A stretch of DNA of 7,269 nucleotides from an uncultured Treponema sp. (GTDB lineage Bacteria > Spirochaetota > Spirochaetia > Treponematales > Treponemataceae), in the NCBI GenBank assembly GCA_946403565.1, contig CAMJAJ010000056.1:1-7269 (forward strand), in the 5' to 3' direction. Of this stretch, positions 5,330 to 7,269 are shown in pieces (position 1 is the first letter of the stretch; the number at the start of each line of letters is the position of its first letter). The translations under genes and the position numbers were made by a program. The notes below the pieces were generated by a model that saw nothing but the letters and a program-made list of their open reading frames with translations, was not told where the DNA came from and did not search any database.

Positions 5330-6559
5330 CTAGGCCTCGATGCTAAAGAGGTCGGCCACGTCCTTGTCGTAGTCCACGCCCTCTATGTCGAATCCATTTA
5401 TCGCAAGGAAGTCATGCCGCACGCCGGCAAGGTCAACCGTGTCATCCAGGTTCTCCTCGGTCACGGCAGGCATGATCCTGTCCACCTCGGCCTGCACGTC
5501 GTCGGCCAGCTCCCAGTCGTCTATGCGGATGCGGCCCTCGCTGTCGGTGGGCACCTTTCCCGCGCCGTTGCCTTCGCCCGTGTACAGGCGCTCCGCAAAC
5601 AGCCGCTCCATCTGCTCGATGCAGCCCTCGTGGGTCCCCTTGGCCTTCATCACCTTGAACAGGACAGCCAGGTAGAGCGTGATGATCGGTATGACGGAGG
5701 AGGAACGGGTAATCAGCCCCTTGTTCTCGCTGACGTAGGCCGCACCGCCGATCGCCCTGAGCGAGGCGTCTATCGTGTGTGCGCGGGCCTCCAGGTCCTT
5801 CTTGGCGGCTCCTATCGTGCCGTCGCGGTAAATCGCATGGGAAAGCATGGGGCCGATGTAGGAGTAGGCGACCGTGCGGCAGCCCTCGGCAAGGACATCC
5901 GCCTCGGACAGCTGCTTCATCCAGCGCTCCCAGTCCTCACCGCCCATGACCTTCACCGTGTTGGCAATGTCGTCACCCTCGGCGGGGTCGGCGGTCATGA
6001 AGGAGATCTTGCCGGTCATCATGTCCAGCGAGGCGCCCGAATAGGGCTTGCCCACCGGCTTGAGCACGGACTTGTACAGGACCTTCGTGTCGGGGTCGGT
6101 GCGGACGGGGCTTGCCAGGCTGTACACCACGAGGTCGAACTTGACGCCCCACTCCTTCGCCTTGGCGATGACCGACTGGCGGCACTCATCGCTGAAGGCG
6201 TCCGCGTTCATCGTCTCGAACTTGAGCCCGGCCTTGGCGGCCTCCCGGTCAAAGGCCTTGTTGTTGTACCAGCCGGGGGTCCCGCCCCTCCGCTCCGACG
6301 GCTCCTTCTCAAAGGACACGCCTATCGTCGCGGCTCCATATTCGAATGCGGCGGCAATCCTGCTGCCCAGCCCGTAGCCGGTGGAGCAGCCCAGGACGAG
6401 CACGTTCCTGGGGCCCTTTCCGCCCTCTCCGGGGGTCTTTATTCCACGTTTCGCCTTCTGTGAACGGGCGTAATCTATCTGGCGCTCGGTTTCCTTTGCG
6501 CATCCGACGGGGTGCGCATTTATGCAGATGTTGCTGCGAATCATCGGTTTGATTATCAT
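5330..6559 (-). CDS. fabV: FabV/TER-type trans-2-enoyl-CoA (ACP) reductase
   Basis: This NADH-dependent reductase removes the double bond of trans-2-enoyl thioesters. In fatty-acid synthesis the substrate is enoyl-ACP; in Treponema denticola the orthologue (TER) reduces crotonyl-CoA to butyryl-CoA. The protein has 409 residues, matching the family. Visible are the start MIIKPMIRSNICINAHPVGC, the dinucleotide motif LGCSTGYGLGSR (56-67), GVSFEK (80-85), TPGWYNN (94-100), YSLASPVRTDP (146-156), VKVMGGEDWERW (202-213), the catalytic Y-x8-K (Tyr 244, Lys 253, in YRDGTIGAAK), and the C-terminal RHDFLAINGFDIEGVDY. FabV enzymes are generally insensitive to triclosan. The ATG at 6559 is chosen because GAGGA lies 7 nt upstream and the protein starts as its relatives do. 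Further in-frame codons reach into the promoter and are not used. It has its own promoter and faces the pseudouridine synthase gene. Which thioester is the main substrate here is unknown. Confidence 0.97.
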   Translation of the reverse strand: MIIKPMIRSNICINAHPVGCAKETERQIDYARSQKAKRGIKTPGEGGKGPRNVLVLGCSTGYGLGSRIAAAFEYGAATIGVSFEKEPSERRGGTPGWYNNKAFDREAAKAGLKFETMNADAFSDECRQSVIAKAKEWGVKFDLVVYSLASPVRTDPDTKVLYKSVLKPVGKPYSGASLDMMTGKISFMTADPAEGDDIANTVKVMGGEDWERWMKQLSEADVLAEGCRTVAYSYIGPMLSHAIYRDGTIGAAKKDLEARAHTIDASLRAIGGAAYVSENKGLITRSSSVIPIITLYLAVLFKVMKAKGTHEGCIEQMERLFAERLYTGEGNGAGKVPTDSEGRIRIDDWELADDVQAEVDRIMPAVTEENLDDTVDLAGVRHDFLAINGFDIEGVDYDKDVADLFSIEA

Positions 6560-6586
6560 GATAGTTTCCTCGTGTTGATTAAACCT

Positions 6587-6632
6587 GTCCGGAAACCGGC
6601 TTGAAGCTTCGCTGCCAGTGCAGTTTCCGAAC
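6587..6632 (-). promoter_or_regulatory. Stem-loop at the predicted 5' end of the fabV mRNA
   Basis: On the minus strand GTTCGGAAAC (6632-6623) pairs with GTTTCCGGAC (6596-6587) over 10 bp with one U-G pair. A further U-G and a G-C pair extend it inward. The large loop contains the palindrome GAAGCTTC (6603-6610). The wobble pairs form only in RNA from the fabV strand. The predicted transcript start, near 6632, is the first base of the stem. About 27 nt, including the ribosome site, stay free before the ATG. Confidence 0.5.
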
Positions 6633-6638
6633 AAATCC

Positions 6639-6668
6639 ATTTTAGCGCAATTTGACATTATCCGTCAA
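6639..6668 (-). promoter_or_regulatory. fabV promoter
   Basis: On the minus strand TTGACG (6668-6663) and TAAAAT (6644-6639) are separated by 18 bp, close to the sigma70 consensus. The start point would be about 6632, giving a 5' leader of roughly 73 nt. It lies between the patatin stop and the fabV start, so fabV can be transcribed alone. Confidence 0.65.
6652..6668. promoter_or_regulatory. Candidate operator TTGAC-N7-GTCAA over the fabV promoter
   Basis: A 5-bp inverted repeat (TTGAC 6652-6656, GTCAA 6664-6668) covers the -35 box and upstream half of the spacer of the fabV promoter. The position fits a repressor site that would block polymerase. The half-sites are short and the factor is unknown. 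No regulator gene adjoins it in the window. Confidence 0.3.
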
Positions 6669-6706
6669 TCTGTCTTTTGGGACGGGGCACGCCCCCACAC
6701 AGGCCA

Positions 6707-7269
6707 CTACTCGAACCAATACGACGCCACGGGGTACAGGCCCCGCCCCTTCAGGATGGCGACGGTGTTCTCGTAGCCCGTGTCAATCAGCAGGCGGATG
6801 CGGTTGTGGCTGAAGTTCGTGGTGCCGTCAAAGAGGCCCGCCGTGTCTATGGAAGGAATCACCTCGGTCACCTTGAGCCAGTCGTAGTCCTTAACCTTCA
6901 CCCTGCGGGCGGGCTGCTCGCTGCAGTAGACGACGAAGATGTTCTGCACCTGCGGCTGGGCCTGCACGATGGGGTCAATCGGCACGTTGTCACCGCCGAC
7001 CGCCTCCCAGCCCCCGTCCACGTACTCCTCCCCGTCCTTCAGCCGCACGGCGGGGCAGATGCCGGGGAAGGCGGAGGAGGCAAGCAGCTCCTGGGCAATC
7101 CAGTGCGTGTTCGCCTCGTCGTTGAGCCAGAAGCGGTAGGAGTCGCTTCCCACGCTCGCCGTCAGGTAGTTTATGAGCGTACCGACAATCCAGCGCTTGC
7201 GGACGCTGGTGGCGCACACCCGGGGATAGCCGCCCTGGAGCCGGTAGATGGGGGCATCCTTGATCAGCT
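6707..7269 (-). CDS. Patatin-like phospholipase, C-terminal part (5' end outside window)
   Basis: Patatin-family lipid acyl hydrolases use a Ser-Asp dyad. The reading frame is open to the window edge, and 186 residues are visible. The second half of the patatin fold shows as ASSAFPGICPAVRL (63-76), followed by the catalytic-Asp motif YVDGG (82-86, Asp 84). Then come GGDNVPIDPIVQAQ and a hydrophobic strand NIFVVYCSEQ, typical of the region after the active site. The nucleophile GxSxG and the oxyanion loop must lie beyond base 7269. An internal GTG at 7219 is not a start, since the frame continues upstream with LIKDAPIYRLQGGYPR. The tail (about 118-186) resembles the C-terminal part of bacterial patatin-like proteins that act on phospholipids or neutral lipids. 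It is on the same strand as fabV, 147 bp upstream, but fabV has its own promoter. Substrate and location are unknown. Confidence 0.85.
   Translation of the reverse strand, partial: LIKDAPIYRLQGGYPRVCATSVRKRWIVGTLINYLTASVGSDSYRFWLNDEANTHWIAQELLASSAFPGICPAVRLKDGEEYVDGGWEAVGGDNVPIDPIVQAQPQVQNIFVVYCSEQPARRVKVKDYDWLKVTEVIPSIDTAGLFDGTTNFSHNRIRLLIDTGYENTVAILKGRGLYPVASYWFE

Noticed and set aside
5414..6463. A 349-codon open frame antisense to fabV
   Set aside because: It is the mirror of fabV codon use, with no known motif and no promoter or ribosome site.
6560..6658. 33-residue N-terminal extension of FabV
   Set aside because: It runs into the promoter -10 box, and relatives start at the MIIKPM-type Met, which here has a good ribosome site.
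6684..6695. GGGG-CACG-CCCC hairpin after the patatin stop as a terminator
   Set aside because: The stem is only 4 bp with no T-run on the minus strand (AAAAG follows).
6707..7219. Complete 170-residue gene starting at the GTG at 7219
   Set aside because: The frame stays open to the window end with conserved-looking sequence, and the patatin nucleophile region must be further upstream, so this is a partial gene.

Overview
The window looks like chromosomal DNA from a GC-rich anaerobic bacterium, most likely a spirochaete of the Treponema group. This is an inference. It rests on a FabV/TER-type trans-2-enoyl-CoA reductase that closely resembles my recollection of the Treponema denticola enzyme, on an anaerobe-style pairing of phenylacetate-CoA ligase with a tandem-ACT protein, and on a six-helix HAMP class III nucleotide cyclase of a kind common in spirochaetes. 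I see no phage, IS element, CRISPR array, tRNA or rRNA. The gene content is core metabolism and signalling.

Left part (1-2940, minus strand): a compact three-gene operon read right to left. It encodes phenylacetate-CoA ligase (paaK), a tandem-ACT protein 18 nt downstream, and a membrane HAMP/class III adenylate-guanylate cyclase 6 nt further on, whose C-terminal end is cut by the window edge. Upstream of paaK lies a leader with three back-to-back inverted repeats (2784-2910) and a candidate promoter.

Middle (2941-5178, plus strand): after a divergent control region, a near-consensus sigma70-type promoter (TTGAAA, 17 bp, TATACT) drives a six-helix GGDEF diguanylate cyclase with intact active and inhibitory sites. 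An overlapping RluA-family RNA pseudouridine synthase with an unusual basic C-terminal tail follows.

Right part (5179-7269): a 151-bp convergent intergenic region holds a minus-strand intrinsic terminator and a 17-bp direct repeat. Then come fabV (minus strand) with its own promoter, a candidate operator and a stem-loop at the predicted 5' end of the mRNA, and the C-terminal part of a patatin-like lipase (minus strand) cut by the window end.

Functional themes: aryl-acid activation or product formation (PaaK and ACT), lipid or short-chain acyl metabolism (FabV, patatin), and two membrane-bound second-messenger enzymes (cyclic nucleotide and c-di-GMP) encoded divergently about 2 kb apart. I do not see a clearly new multi-gene system. 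The signals most worth following are the structured paaK leader, the fabV leader, and the placement of a nucleotide cyclase in the paaK operon.
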